From contig PVBG01000015.1 in NCBI GenBank assembly GCA_002968845.1, forward strand, positions 1-64,000: a stretch of 64,000 nt of DNA, read 5' to 3'. Below, in pieces: positions 8,083-16,689 of this stretch. This DNA comes from Neorhizobium tomejilense (lineage in GTDB: Bacteria; Pseudomonadota; Alphaproteobacteria; Rhizobiales; Rhizobiaceae). Every line of letters begins with the position of its first letter. Within the stretch, counting starts at the first letter, position 1. The notes beneath the pieces were generated by a model. It was not told the DNA's origin. It ran no database searches and saw nothing but the letters and a program-made list of their open reading frames with translations. The translations under genes were made by a program, and so were the position numbers.

Positions 8083-8526
8083 ATGAGCAAATCTGCTTTC
8101 TTCGGTGTGATATTTTTTATCTCAACGCAAGCCACAGCCCAAATGGGCGATCGCTACGAGTTTCGCGCGCACAATACGCAGCTTATAGATCGCGTTTGGT
8201 GGGTTCATGGCGTCGCCATCGACAATCAGCAAAATAAAACTTGGTGGTGCGTCTACTACGTCAATATTCGTACGATCATCACGAAGCTGGAATGTTTGCG
8301 GAGGCTGATTCCGTCAACGGATATAGATCCAAGCTGGTCTGGCGGCATGGCCTTGGTGAGTAGAAATACTGATCCGCCGAGGATTGCCTGGTCACTGGAT
8401 CCCTATGCAGGTAAACTGGAGGCCTGTCTCTTGGTCACCAAACTGAGCTGTAAAGCCGTGCAGCTGGGCTCTTCTCCCAGGTTGCTAGAGTCCAGTTTGC
8501 CTTCGCCTTTCCGGATATGGAGATAG
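8083..8526 (+). CDS. small exported protein of unknown function
   Basis: The 147-aa product has a short Sec signal peptide (SKSAFFGVIFFISTQATAQ, cleavage near residue 20). A mature region rich in Trp and Cys follows (WWVHG, KTWWCVYYVN, LECLRR, LEACLL, KLSCKA) and could form disulfides in the periplasm. ATG 8083 follows a GAGGG ribosome site. No domain is recognised. It is convergent with the SMI1/KNR4 relic, and its base composition is lower in GC than the metabolic operons further on, consistent with acquisition. Confidence 0.5.
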   Translation: MSKSAFFGVIFFISTQATAQMGDRYEFRAHNTQLIDRVWWVHGVAIDNQQNKTWWCVYYVNIRTIITKLECLRRLIPSTDIDPSWSGGMALVSRNTDPPRIAWSLDPYAGKLEACLLVTKLSCKAVQLGSSPRLLESSLPSPFRIWR

Positions 8527-8543
8527 AGCTGCCAGGGTTGAGA

Positions 8544-8788
8544 TCACAGCTGGTCGTCGCGGAATTCGAAGATCTCGTAGCCGTCGGCCCCCGAGAGTTC
8601 CGCCGCACTCACAGGATCAGATAACCTTGGCCGACCTCACCGTTGAAGCCGTTGGAGACGGCAAGGAAGGCCTTGATCTCCGCCGGCAGGATAATCTTCA
8701 GTTTCGCCTCGCAGGCCGCGATTTCAGCCGGGCTTGCGCCCGGCAACTGGCAGCCATCTCCAAACTTCTCCAGCATCAGCAGGCCCAT
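8544..8788 (-). pseudogene. SMI1/KNR4-like protein, frameshifted and truncated
   Basis: ATG 8788 overlaps the end of the upstream 437-aa gene. The product reads SPAEIAACEAKLKIILPAEI, then KAFLAVSNGFNGEVGQGYLI, the start of a SMI1/KNR4 (SUKH) domain. TGA at 8609-8611 then ends the frame. Adding one base there restores W-SAAELSGADGYEIFEFRDD, the expected next block, before a second stop at 8544-8546. The last third of the domain is absent. SUKH proteins commonly act as immunity proteins against nuclease and other polymorphic toxins (established). Its loss here is direct from sequence. Confidence 0.7.
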
Positions 8789-10089
8789 TCGAGCCTCATC
8801 TCCTTGAGGTCGATCTGGGCGACACCGTCGCCGAAATTGAAGCCGCCGAAGATCTCCGAGATCTCGATGTAGAAGGGCGAAAAGTCGGGATAACCCTGCA
8901 TGGAAAACATCGTGCCGCCGAGATGGGCGTGCCAGTCCTGAAAGCGCTCGAGCCCCAATGCCTGGCCTTCTTCCGAATAGGCGGCGATATAGCCGCTGAA
9001 CTCGTTTTCGTGCCTGAATTCGCGCGCTGGCTTTCCGACATTCGGGTCGCCGTCGCGCAAGCTGATCTCGATCGGCCAACCGTAGTCGAACGCTTCTGCT
9101 CCCGGCAGGTTCTTCCAGCCCCTCGGCCGGGCTGCTGTCAGAAGCTCGTTGACGGCAAGTCCGCCGGGCGAAAAGACGTTTCTTTCCTGCTGTTCGGCCA
9201 CCGTTCTCGGCAGGTTGAATTCGCCGAAATAATCGAGCGGCGATTTCGAGAGCCAGCCGGGAACAGGAGCGCCCTCGATGGCCGGCGGTGCGCCGAGCGG
9301 GCTCGCAAACTCCTCTTCCGTCAGCCAGAAGAGAACGTAGGCGTTGTCCATGAATTCCATGTCGAAGCAGCGCGGATCGGCTTGGCGCGCACCTCCGTTG
9401 TCCACATTTCTGCTTGCCGGCGGCGTTTCCCATTGTTCGTCGACAAAGAGCGAGATCGCCACATACTCATCCCCGAGCGTGCGGTATTGCGGCGGCAGTT
9501 TCACCGTGAAGGCGTGGCGAAGCGGCATGCCGTTGGTGGTGCTAACCGGCCATCTCCTGGCATCGATGCCCGGCGGGCGGCCGTAGCACCAACCGCTATT
9601 GGGACGGCGGGCGAGATCGGCAGGATCGGTCATCGTCAGGTCATAGGCCTCGGTAAGGCTGGGATCGGCATATTTAAAGGGCCGCTCTCGATAGACCGCC
9701 GTCGGATCCGTCAGGCTGATGATCTTGACGACATCCTCCCTGATGCCGACGCCGAGCGTGAGCGTATCCGACAGGTTTGTCTCCAGCATGGTCCAGCCAT
9801 ATTTCTCCCGCTCGTCCGAGATGCGCTCGACACCGGGATAAAGGCGATACAGCTCTTCGGCCGGCATTCCCATCCTGACGCCATGGATAGGCGGAAGTTC
9901 GAAGGGGGCGCGGAAATGAACCTCGCCGAGCCTGCCATCGGCGGTAATGCGCGTGCCGAATTCCTCGATATGCAGATGGCCTTCCGCCTCTAGGCTCGGC
10001 TCCTTCCAGCTTTTCCCCAACGCCGCCTTCAGCTCCTCCACAAATATACCCGGCCGCATCGGAGCCAATCTCGTATTGTCAATCGGCAT
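8776..10089 (-). CDS. unrecognised 437-aa protein paired with an SMI1/KNR4 gene
   Basis: The protein is soluble-looking, with no signal peptide or transmembrane segment, rich in Trp, Pro and acidic residues. ATG 10089 is chosen because upstream codons look non-coding. It opens MRPGIFVEELKAALGKSWKE and contains the blocks PPIHGVRMGMPAEELYRLYP and DPRCFDMEFMDNAYVLFWLT. It ends in a region shared in style with immunity or structural proteins (YIEISEIFGGFNFGDGVAQI). The SMI1/KNR4 gene starts inside its 3' end, so the two were one operon. I do not recognise a family. A toxin-immunity or contact-dependent role is only an inference from the neighbour. Confidence 0.6.
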   Translation of the reverse strand: MPIDNTRLAPMRPGIFVEELKAALGKSWKEPSLEAEGHLHIEEFGTRITADGRLGEVHFRAPFELPPIHGVRMGMPAEELYRLYPGVERISDEREKYGWTMLETNLSDTLTLGVGIREDVVKIISLTDPTAVYRERPFKYADPSLTEAYDLTMTDPADLARRPNSGWCYGRPPGIDARRWPVSTTNGMPLRHAFTVKLPPQYRTLGDEYVAISLFVDEQWETPPASRNVDNGGARQADPRCFDMEFMDNAYVLFWLTEEEFASPLGAPPAIEGAPVPGWLSKSPLDYFGEFNLPRTVAEQQERNVFSPGGLAVNELLTAARPRGWKNLPGAEAFDYGWPIEISLRDGDPNVGKPAREFRHENEFSGYIAAYSEEGQALGLERFQDWHAHLGGTMFSMQGYPDFSPFYIEISEIFGGFNFGDGVAQIDLKEMRLEWAC

Positions 10090-10437
10090 GCGCGTCCTCT
10101 CTCGCTGACCGTCCCGCGCAAGAGATAGGACGGGTTGGAGACAGGGCAATGACGTAGCGGGGTCTGAAGGCTGCTCTGCTATTAGCAGCGGATGCCTGAT
10201 GGAAGCGCGTGTTCCATCGAAGTACATTCGATAGCCACCGGATTCGATGTCGTCAGCACGCCATCGGAGGCGATCGAGATCATCCGGAAAAGGTCTGCAT
10301 CGCAGCCCACGATCATGAGCAGGTGTAACGTCGGGCCGTCGTCCATCGCTGGAGCACCGGGATCAAACTCGCATTCCGGTGTGGGACTAACAGAACTGCC
10401 AGTGGACGGTGCGGGTTCTTTCACCTATCGATTGGTC
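10090..10437. other. 348 bp with no supported gene
   Basis: The region separates two divergent genes and should hold both promoters. The plus-strand frame of the next gene stays open upstream to 10192, but those codons show no motif. A minus-strand frame (10182-10424, 80 codons) is also unrecognised. Nothing else is visible. Confidence 0.4.
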
Positions 10438-11346
10438 ATGAAATCGTCGCTCGATCACATACCACCGCGCAAACAGCGAGAGCTCGGCAGGGCTCTGGAA
10501 ATCCTGCATGAGGAGTTCGAGGACGCCCTGAAACAGGGTACGGCCGAGTTCAAGAAGCGCGGTCGGATCCTGAAGATCATCCTGTTCGGTTCCTATGCCA
10601 AGGGTGGATGGGTCGACGAGCCGTTCACGATGAAGGGTTATCGGTCGGACTTCGATCTGCTGATCATCGTCAACGACCGGAGGCTCTGCGAATTCGCCGA
10701 CTATTGGTACAAGGCCGCCGACCGGCTGATCCGCGACACGTCGATCGAGACGCCGGTGAGCTTCATCGTCCATTCCAGGCGCGAGGTGAACACCTACCTG
10801 AAGGAGGGGCAGTACTTCTTCTCCGACATCCGCAAGGAAGGCATTGTCCCTTATGAGCTGGATGATGAGCCGCTGGCGGAGCCGCACCCGCTGTCGCCGG
10901 CGGATCGGCTGCGGATCGCGAGAGAGCACTTTAGAGCCAAGTTTTCTTTTGCGGAGGGACTATTGGACGGTTTTCGGTTTCATTCCAGCAAGGATCGTCC
11001 AAAGCACGCCGCCTTTGAGCTCCATCAGGCGTTAGAGCAGGCTTACGCCAGTGTCCTCCTCACGCTTACGAACTATGGCCCGCCTTCCCACAACATCAAG
11101 TTCCTGCGCTCGCTTGCCGAGGAACAGGACCGGCGGCTGGCCGAGGCGTTCCCGCGCGATCAGCACCGCGAGCGCGCTTGGTTCAACACGCTGAACGAAG
11201 CCTATGTGAAGGCGCGCTACTCGAAGCATTACGAGATCAGCGAGGAGGCGCTCTCGTGGCTGGGAGAGAGGACTGCAATCCTGCTCGCCCTGGTCAAATC
11301 GGTCTGCTCCGAGCATCTGCAATCTTTGGAAAGCAGCCCCAGCTAG
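10438..11346 (+). CDS. single-chain MNT nucleotidyltransferase-HEPN protein
   Basis: The 302-aa product has an N-terminal minimal nucleotidyltransferase domain: KIILFGSYAKGGW near residue 45 (G-S-x motif) and YRSDFDLLIIV near residue 70 (catalytic D-x-D). A C-terminal HEPN domain spans residues 160-290 (AFELHQALEQAYASVLLTLT), with R-x-x-K-H in KARYSKHYEIS close to the HEPN R-x4-6-H RNase motif. In two-gene MNT-HEPN systems the MNT enzyme adds nucleotides to HEPN and silences its RNase (established). Here both are in one chain. ATG 10438 is preferred over the unmotivated extension to 10192. No separate partner gene is nearby. Confidence 0.82.
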   Translation: MKSSLDHIPPRKQRELGRALEILHEEFEDALKQGTAEFKKRGRILKIILFGSYAKGGWVDEPFTMKGYRSDFDLLIIVNDRRLCEFADYWYKAADRLIRDTSIETPVSFIVHSRREVNTYLKEGQYFFSDIRKEGIVPYELDDEPLAEPHPLSPADRLRIAREHFRAKFSFAEGLLDGFRFHSSKDRPKHAAFELHQALEQAYASVLLTLTNYGPPSHNIKFLRSLAEEQDRRLAEAFPRDQHRERAWFNTLNEAYVKARYSKHYEISEEALSWLGERTAILLALVKSVCSEHLQSLESSPS

Positions 11347-11595
11347 TCCCGGATTGATTGCTGTCGATCCGGCACTAGCTGGGCATAAAGGGGTGCTCGA
11401 CCAACTCGCCGGCTCACCTTGAGGAACCTGATCGGAGCAAGAACAACATGCCGAACTCTCCTGCTCGAAGCGGGTCGGGGTATGGAAGCGTTCTCGTTTG
11501 CGACCAGCTGCGTCAGCCTTCTACTTGGCGACACATCCCCATGAACCGGAATTTTTCCCAACGGCAACCGAAACACCGATAGCCCGCCAACACGA

Positions 11596-12666
11596 TCATT
11601 TGAGGCGCTGCTCGGTCTCGGCGTCGAACAGATGGACATGGGCACCGGAAAACGTCAGCCGAACGGTTTCGCCCGCGACCACCACGCTCCTGCCGTTCAA
11701 GGCAATGACAATCTCAGGCGTGGTGGCGGTCGTGATGAACGTCACCGCGCCGGTCGTTTCGACTGCCGCGACGTCGACCTTGAAGCCGGCGGCATCAGCT
11801 GCAGTTAACGTAAGATGCTCCGGGCGGATGCCGACGATCAAGGCACGCTCCGCCGGCAGCGGGCAATCGAAAGGAATGGTTTGCGGCTCGGCAAGATCCA
11901 GAACAAGGGCCCTGCCGTCAGGCGTCGAGCGCGCCGGAATGAAATTCATCGCCGGCGAGCCGATGAAGCCGGCGACGAAGCGATTGCTTGGCCGGTCATA
12001 TAGATCGAGCGGCCTGCCCTGCTGCTCGATGACGCCATTGCGCATCACGACGACATGATCCGCCATCGTCATCGCCTCGACCTGGTCATGGGTCACATAG
12101 ACCGAGGTCGCGCCCAGGCGATCATGCAGCGCCCTGATCTCCTTGCGCATATGGACACGCAGTGCTGCGTCGAGGTTCGATAGCGGTTCGTCGAAGAGAA
12201 AGGCCTGCGGGTTGCGGATGATGGCGCGGCTCATCGCGACGCGTTGACGCTGCCCTCCCGACAGTTCCCGGGGATATCGGTGCAGCAGGTTCGACAATCC
12301 GGTAATCGCCGCGACGTCGGCGGCCGCCCTTTTCCTCTCCGCCTTTCCGACCCCGTTGATCTTCAGGCTGTAGGTCAGGTTCTGTTCGACGGTCATATGC
12401 GGGTAGAGCGCATAGGACTGGAACACCATGGCCAGATCCCGCTTTCGGGGCGGCACCCCGTTCATGCGCTTTCCGGCGATGACGAGATCGCCGCTCGATA
12501 TGGTTTCGAGCCCCGCCAGCGAGCGCAGCAGCGTGGACTTGCCGCAGCCGGACGGGCCGACGAGTGCGACGAACGAGCCCTTCCGAATGGAAAGGTCGAT
12601 ATCCTTCAGCGCGTGATAGGCGCCGTAATATTTGTTGACGGCCGAGAGTTCGATCTGGTGGGTCAT
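11596..12666 (-). CDS. sugar ABC transporter ATP-binding protein (UgpC/MalK type)
   Basis: The 356-aa ATPase energises the importer made by the two upstream permeases. Visible motifs are Walker A (GPSGCGKST, near residue 37), the Q-loop (MVFQSYALYPHM), signature LSGGQRQRVAMSRAI, Walker B (AFLFDEPLSNLD) and the H-loop (VYVTHDQVEAM). A C-terminal TOBE/MalK regulatory domain covers residues 240-356, including VGIRPEHLTL. ATG 12666 overlaps the stop of the preceding permease (ATGA). The gene is last in the LacI-controlled operon and supplies its only ATPase. Substrate cannot be told from this subunit. Confidence 0.93.
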   Translation of the reverse strand: MTHQIELSAVNKYYGAYHALKDIDLSIRKGSFVALVGPSGCGKSTLLRSLAGLETISSGDLVIAGKRMNGVPPRKRDLAMVFQSYALYPHMTVEQNLTYSLKINGVGKAERKRAAADVAAITGLSNLLHRYPRELSGGQRQRVAMSRAIIRNPQAFLFDEPLSNLDAALRVHMRKEIRALHDRLGATSVYVTHDQVEAMTMADHVVVMRNGVIEQQGRPLDLYDRPSNRFVAGFIGSPAMNFIPARSTPDGRALVLDLAEPQTIPFDCPLPAERALIVGIRPEHLTLTAADAAGFKVDVAAVETTGAVTFITTATTPEIVIALNGRSVVVAGETVRLTFSGAHVHLFDAETEQRLK

Positions 12667-13490
12667 TTCAAGGCTCCCGATGTGAGTCCGGACACGATGC
12701 GGCGCTGCAAGAGAACGAAGATGGCAAGGATGGGCGTCACATACATGGTGGCGTAGGCCATGATGTTGTTCCACTCGCTGGTGTTCGGGCCCATGAAGGA
12801 ATTGAGCCCGACGCTGGCGGGCTGGAGCTGGATGTCCTGGATCATCGATTTGGAATAGACGAATTCGCCGAAGGCCTGCATGAAGATGAGGATGGCGCTG
12901 ACCAGAATGCCGTTGCGCGCCAGCGGCAGAACGATGTTGAAGAAGGCGCCGATGCGGGAATTGCCGTCCACAAGCGCCGCCTCCTCCAGCTCCATCGGCA
13001 CGGCCATGAAGGTTGCGCGCACGAGCACGACAAAGAAGGGCATGCTTTTGGCGGTAATCGCCAGGATGACGGCAAGGCGCGGATATTCGAGCAGGCCCAG
13101 CTGCGAAAAACCGACGAAGATCGGGGTTATCATCAGCGAGGCAGGCAAGACCTGAAACATCAGGATCAGGAACAGCCCGATATCCACCCAGATGTTGCGA
13201 TAGCGCGCCAGCACATAGGCACAGCCGGTGCCCAGGATCGCGATCAGGGCTACCGCACCGAAGGCGATCACCGTGGAATTCCACAGGTAGCGGCCCATGT
13301 TCCGGCTTTCCCAGACATAGGCGAAGGTGCGCCATTGGGCAGAGGATGGCCAGAATGTGGGCGGCGTGGCAAACATTTCCGAACCGCTTTTCAGCGCCGT
13401 CACGTACATCCAGTAGAGCGGGAAGAGATAGATCGCCGCCATCACGATGGACAGGGCGAGCAGCAGCCGGTTGCGTGCATTGTCACTCAT
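12663..13490 (-). CDS. sugar ABC transporter permease (MalG type)
   Basis: The 275-aa inner-membrane protein has six predicted membrane segments and the CUT1-family EAA loop (ELEEAALVDGNSRIGAFFNI, with the G seven residues later) that docks on the ATPase. It begins with the typical short cytoplasmic stretch and a first helix (LLLALSIVMAAIYLFPLYWM). Its start overlaps the stop of the other permease by 4 bp and its end overlaps the ATPase start, so the three are tightly coupled. Confidence 0.93.
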   Translation of the reverse strand: MSDNARNRLLLALSIVMAAIYLFPLYWMYVTALKSGSEMFATPPTFWPSSAQWRTFAYVWESRNMGRYLWNSTVIAFGAVALIAILGTGCAYVLARYRNIWVDIGLFLILMFQVLPASLMITPIFVGFSQLGLLEYPRLAVILAITAKSMPFFVVLVRATFMAVPMELEEAALVDGNSRIGAFFNIVLPLARNGILVSAILIFMQAFGEFVYSKSMIQDIQLQPASVGLNSFMGPNTSEWNNIMAYATMYVTPILAIFVLLQRRIVSGLTSGALK

Positions 13491-14389
13491 CCGCGCACCT
13501 CGTGACGTGTGGAGCGGACATAGACGGTTGCGGCAAACATCACAAAGACGGTCATGATGACGGAAATGGTGGCGCCCTTGCCGAAATCATATTGCCGGAA
13601 GGAAAGATCCCAGGCCCAGTATTGCGCGACATTGGAGGAATTGTTCGGGCCACCGTCGGTAATCGCGGCAAACAGATCGAACTGCTGCAGGGTGAAGATC
13701 AGCCCGAGCGCGATGATGGCGCCGATGGTGGAGCGCATCATCGGCAGGGTGATGGTCCAGAAGCGCTGCCAGGCATTGGCGCCATCCATTTCCGCCGCCT
13801 CGTAGAGATCTGCCGGAATGGCGGCAAGACCGGTCGCAAGCAGGATCATGTTGAAGGAGGTGCCAAGCCAGATATTGGCCAGGATGACCGCCCAGAGCGA
13901 AAAATTCGGGTCGGACCGCCAGAAGATATTGCCGCTCATGAGGCCGGTTTGCTGCAACAGAAAATTGAGCACGCCGAAATCGCCCGACAGTATCCAGTTC
14001 CAGATGGCGCCGACGACGAGGCCGGGCATGACCCAGGAAACCAGAAACAGTCCCCGCAGCCAGGATGCCCCAGGAAAGTTGATCCAGAAGAACAGGGCAA
14101 GCGCAAAGCCGACGAGGAACTGCCCCGTGATCGACCCCACCACGAAGACAATCGTGTTTCGGAGGATGGACATGGTTTCAGGCTGGGTGAACAGGTCCAC
14201 ATAGTTCTTGAAGCCGACGAAAGGCCGGATGACGCTGCCGAGGCTGAACATGTCCACTTCCTGGAAGCTCATCAGGATGTTGTAGAGCAGCGGAAGTCCT
14301 GACAGCGCCAGGAGAAACGTGAAGGGCACCCCGACCAGTACAAGGTCGAAGCCACGGCCATCCGTGATGCTGGAGAACACTCTTTTCAT
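13487..14389 (-). CDS. sugar ABC transporter permease (MalF type)
   Basis: The 300-aa permease has six membrane segments and the EAA loop PADLYEAAEMDGANAWQRFW at residues 200-220. It pairs with the MalG-type subunit encoded 4 bp overlapping downstream to form the channel. It is separated from the binding-protein gene by 72 bp containing a strong hairpin, which usually lets the binding protein be made in excess. Length and topology are standard for CUT1 importers. Confidence 0.93.
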   Translation of the reverse strand: MKRVFSSITDGRGFDLVLVGVPFTFLLALSGLPLLYNILMSFQEVDMFSLGSVIRPFVGFKNYVDLFTQPETMSILRNTIVFVVGSITGQFLVGFALALFFWINFPGASWLRGLFLVSWVMPGLVVGAIWNWILSGDFGVLNFLLQQTGLMSGNIFWRSDPNFSLWAVILANIWLGTSFNMILLATGLAAIPADLYEAAEMDGANAWQRFWTITLPMMRSTIGAIIALGLIFTLQQFDLFAAITDGGPNNSSNVAQYWAWDLSFRQYDFGKGATISVIMTVFVMFAATVYVRSTRHEVRG

Positions 14390-14413
14390 CGAAACCTCGC
14401 TGAAGCCTGGAGG

Positions 14414-14440
14414 ACGGCCCGGCGGTGGGTGCCGGGCCGT
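14414..14440 (-). promoter_or_regulatory. intercistronic hairpin between binding-protein and permease genes
   Basis: ACGGCCCGGC at 14414-14423 and GCCGGGCCGT at 14431-14440 form a perfect 10-bp stem with a 7-nt loop and no following T run. Such hairpins after binding-protein genes protect the upstream mRNA or attenuate permease expression (established for other operons); the role here is inferred. Confidence 0.6.
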
Positions 14441-14461
14441 CGCTGCGGGATGGCGGCGGCC

Positions 14462-15694
14462 TCAGCCCCCGATCGACTTGATCTTCGCAGCCGCCTGATC
14501 GAGCGCGGCCTTCGGCTCCATCTGGCCTGTCAGCGCTGCCTGGATCGCGTCCTGTACGGCTTTCGAGATTTTCGGCCATTCCGGCGAAGGACCGCGAGGC
14601 TGCGCATATTTCAGCTGGTCCACGAAGGTGGCGAGCGCTGAATCCTTCAGGGCATTGCCCGTCGGCGGGACCGGAAGGTCGGACCGGGCCGGGAGCTGGC
14701 CGAAATCCTTGTACATGGTCACATCCTTGGACGCGAAGAATTCCAAAGCCTTGAAAGCCTCTTTCGGATGCTTGGTGCTGGAAAAGATCGCCCAGTTAAA
14801 GTCGCCCATGGCGGACGAACGCTGAGCGCCCTCGCTCGGCACCGGCAGAAGCGCAGTGCCCCACTGGAATTTGGCATCGCTCAACATCCGGTCGATTTCC
14901 CAGGGGCCGGAAATCGCCATGGCCGCATTTCCTGCGTTGAAGGTGGCCGTCGAATCCCATTGGCTTCGGGTGAGCGTATCCGGCGAGGCCAGCTTTTCAT
15001 CCAGCATCTGCTTCCAGACCGTCAGAGCCTTGACGGCACCTTCGCTGTTGATCGTTTTATAGGTGGCGCCGCCCATCTGCGCCCAGGGCAGGAACTGGAA
15101 AGTGCCCTCCTCGTTGGCCTTGGCGGAAAAGGTGAGCCCGTAGATGTTCTTGGACGGATTGGTGAGCTTTTTCGCCGTCGCCAACAGTTCGGCCCAGGTC
15201 TGCGGCGGCTTTTCCGGATCGAGACCTGCGGCCTTGAACAGATCCTTGTTGTAATAAAGCGCGATTGTGTTGGTCGCCTTCGGCACCCCGTAATATTTTT
15301 CGTCCCACGTCACCGATTTCAGCGGGCCGGGGAAATAATTTTCCGGCTTGATGACCTTGGATTGCCGGATCATGTCGGTCAGATCCAGAAAGGCCTTGCG
15401 GGACGCGAACATCGCATGGTTGGGATTGTCGATGGTGATGATGTCGGGCGCCTTGCCGGTCGAATAGGCGCGCATCGCCTCGCTCACCACGTCGTCGAAC
15501 TGGAGCTGGCGATATTCGATCTGGATGCCGTTCTTCTGCGCGTTGAATTCCTTGATGAGGTTGGGCGCGGGCTGGATATCGCGGTCCAGAGACCAGAGAA
15601 CGAGTTTCACATCCTCGGCTCTCGCGCTCATGCCGGCAAATGACGCACTGGCCAGAGCCAGTGCAATGGAAATCATAGTCCTGCGGATACCCAT
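14462..15694 (-). CDS. extracellular sugar-binding protein (family 1)
   Basis: The 410-aa periplasmic protein captures the sugar for the downstream permeases. It has a Sec signal peptide (RTMISIALALASASFAGMSARA) and a mature start EDVKLVLWSLD. Family-1 signature blocks include KAPDIITIDNPNHAMFA, YYGVPKATNTIALYYNKDLF with KAAGLDPEKPPQTWAEL, and AAMAISGPWEIDRML. It follows the isomerase gene by 78 bp and leads the transporter genes, separated from them by a hairpin. Length is usual for the family. The sugar is unknown; the linked isomerase and oxidoreductase suggest a polyol, inositol-like or oxidised sugar. Confidence 0.92.
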   Translation of the reverse strand: MGIRRTMISIALALASASFAGMSARAEDVKLVLWSLDRDIQPAPNLIKEFNAQKNGIQIEYRQLQFDDVVSEAMRAYSTGKAPDIITIDNPNHAMFASRKAFLDLTDMIRQSKVIKPENYFPGPLKSVTWDEKYYGVPKATNTIALYYNKDLFKAAGLDPEKPPQTWAELLATAKKLTNPSKNIYGLTFSAKANEEGTFQFLPWAQMGGATYKTINSEGAVKALTVWKQMLDEKLASPDTLTRSQWDSTATFNAGNAAMAISGPWEIDRMLSDAKFQWGTALLPVPSEGAQRSSAMGDFNWAIFSSTKHPKEAFKALEFFASKDVTMYKDFGQLPARSDLPVPPTGNALKDSALATFVDQLKYAQPRGPSPEWPKISKAVQDAIQAALTGQMEPKAALDQAAAKIKSIGG

Positions 15695-15772
15695 GGTTCT
15701 CCTCCTTCTTGGTTATCCTCAATTCTCATCCGGCTGACGCAGAGCTCCTTCTCTGGCCAGCCGGCCTGCGCA

Positions 15773-16678
15773 TCAGACCGGATCGACGACGAATGTGCCG
15801 CCCCTTGCCTGTTTCAGATGGTTCAAGGCGTGGATCTGGCCGGTCATTTCCAGCGCGTCCCGGTAGACGGGATCATGCCATCCCTCGATGTCGATGGAGC
15901 CCGACCAGCCGGCCAGCCGCAGTTCCGAAATAATGTCGGTCCAGTTGCTGTCGCCAAAACCCGGCGTGCGCATGAAAACGAAGGGATGTTTTCCGAAAAT
16001 GCCGTGCTCGCGGATCACGTCCCAGCGGATGGTGGCATCCTTGCCGTGGACGTGGAAAATACGCTTTGCCCATTTGCGGATCTGCGGCAAGGGCTCGATG
16101 AGATAGACCATCTGGTGGCAAGGCTCCCATTCAAGCCCGATATGCTCGTCCGGCGTCTCGTTGAAAATGAGTTCCCAGGCATCGGGGTTGTGGGCGATGT
16201 TCCAGTCGCCGGTCGCCCAGTTGCCGTCCATGGCGCAATTTTCAAAGGCAATACGGATGCCCTTGTCGGCGGCGCGGCGGGCAAGCTCGCTCCAGATCTG
16301 CCGGTAACGCGGCAGGCTTTCCGGCAGCGGTCTGTTGCGGATGCGCCCGGTAAAGCCGGCAACGCAGGTGGCGCCGAAATGATGGGCATTGTCGATGCAA
16401 TCCTTCCAGCCCTGAAGCGTCTGGAGATCGAGTTCCGTTTCTTCCAGGGGATTGCCGAACATGCCGATGGTGGAGATCGTAATGTCCCGCGCACCGATCG
16501 CCTCACGGCAGCGTTTGCCGAGCTCGGCGATGTCCTGGCCGTTGGTGGTCTGCCAGAAAAAGGGCTGGAAGCTTTCAAAGCCCATATCCGCAATCTGGGA
16601 AATCCGCTCGGCCGCCTGCCCTTTTGTGGCGCTGACCATGGTGCCGATGCGGATGGAATGATTTACCTGTCCGGTCAT
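15773..16678 (-). CDS. sugar phosphate isomerase/epimerase (xylose-isomerase-like TIM barrel)
   Basis: The 301-aa TIM-barrel protein shows metal-site blocks of the AP-endonuclease-2/IolE-type superfamily: IRIAFENCAMDG (Glu), EHIGLEWEPCHQM, RIFHVHGKDATI (H-x-H) and GWSGSIDIEGWHDP (Glu). These four regions bind a divalent metal in known members, which isomerise, epimerise or dehydrate sugars. ATG 16678 is chosen because the homology starts there. It lies 11 bp after the Gfo/Idh/MocA gene stop, so they are co-transcribed. Exact reaction unknown. Confidence 0.88.
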   Translation of the reverse strand: MTGQVNHSIRIGTMVSATKGQAAERISQIADMGFESFQPFFWQTTNGQDIAELGKRCREAIGARDITISTIGMFGNPLEETELDLQTLQGWKDCIDNAHHFGATCVAGFTGRIRNRPLPESLPRYRQIWSELARRAADKGIRIAFENCAMDGNWATGDWNIAHNPDAWELIFNETPDEHIGLEWEPCHQMVYLIEPLPQIRKWAKRIFHVHGKDATIRWDVIREHGIFGKHPFVFMRTPGFGDSNWTDIISELRLAGWSGSIDIEGWHDPVYRDALEMTGQIHALNHLKQARGGTFVVDPV

Positions 16679-16689
16679 ATTGCTGGCCC

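Noticed and set aside
10192..10437. Amino-terminal extension of the MNT-HEPN protein
   Set aside because: The codons show no motif and the domain begins after 10438.
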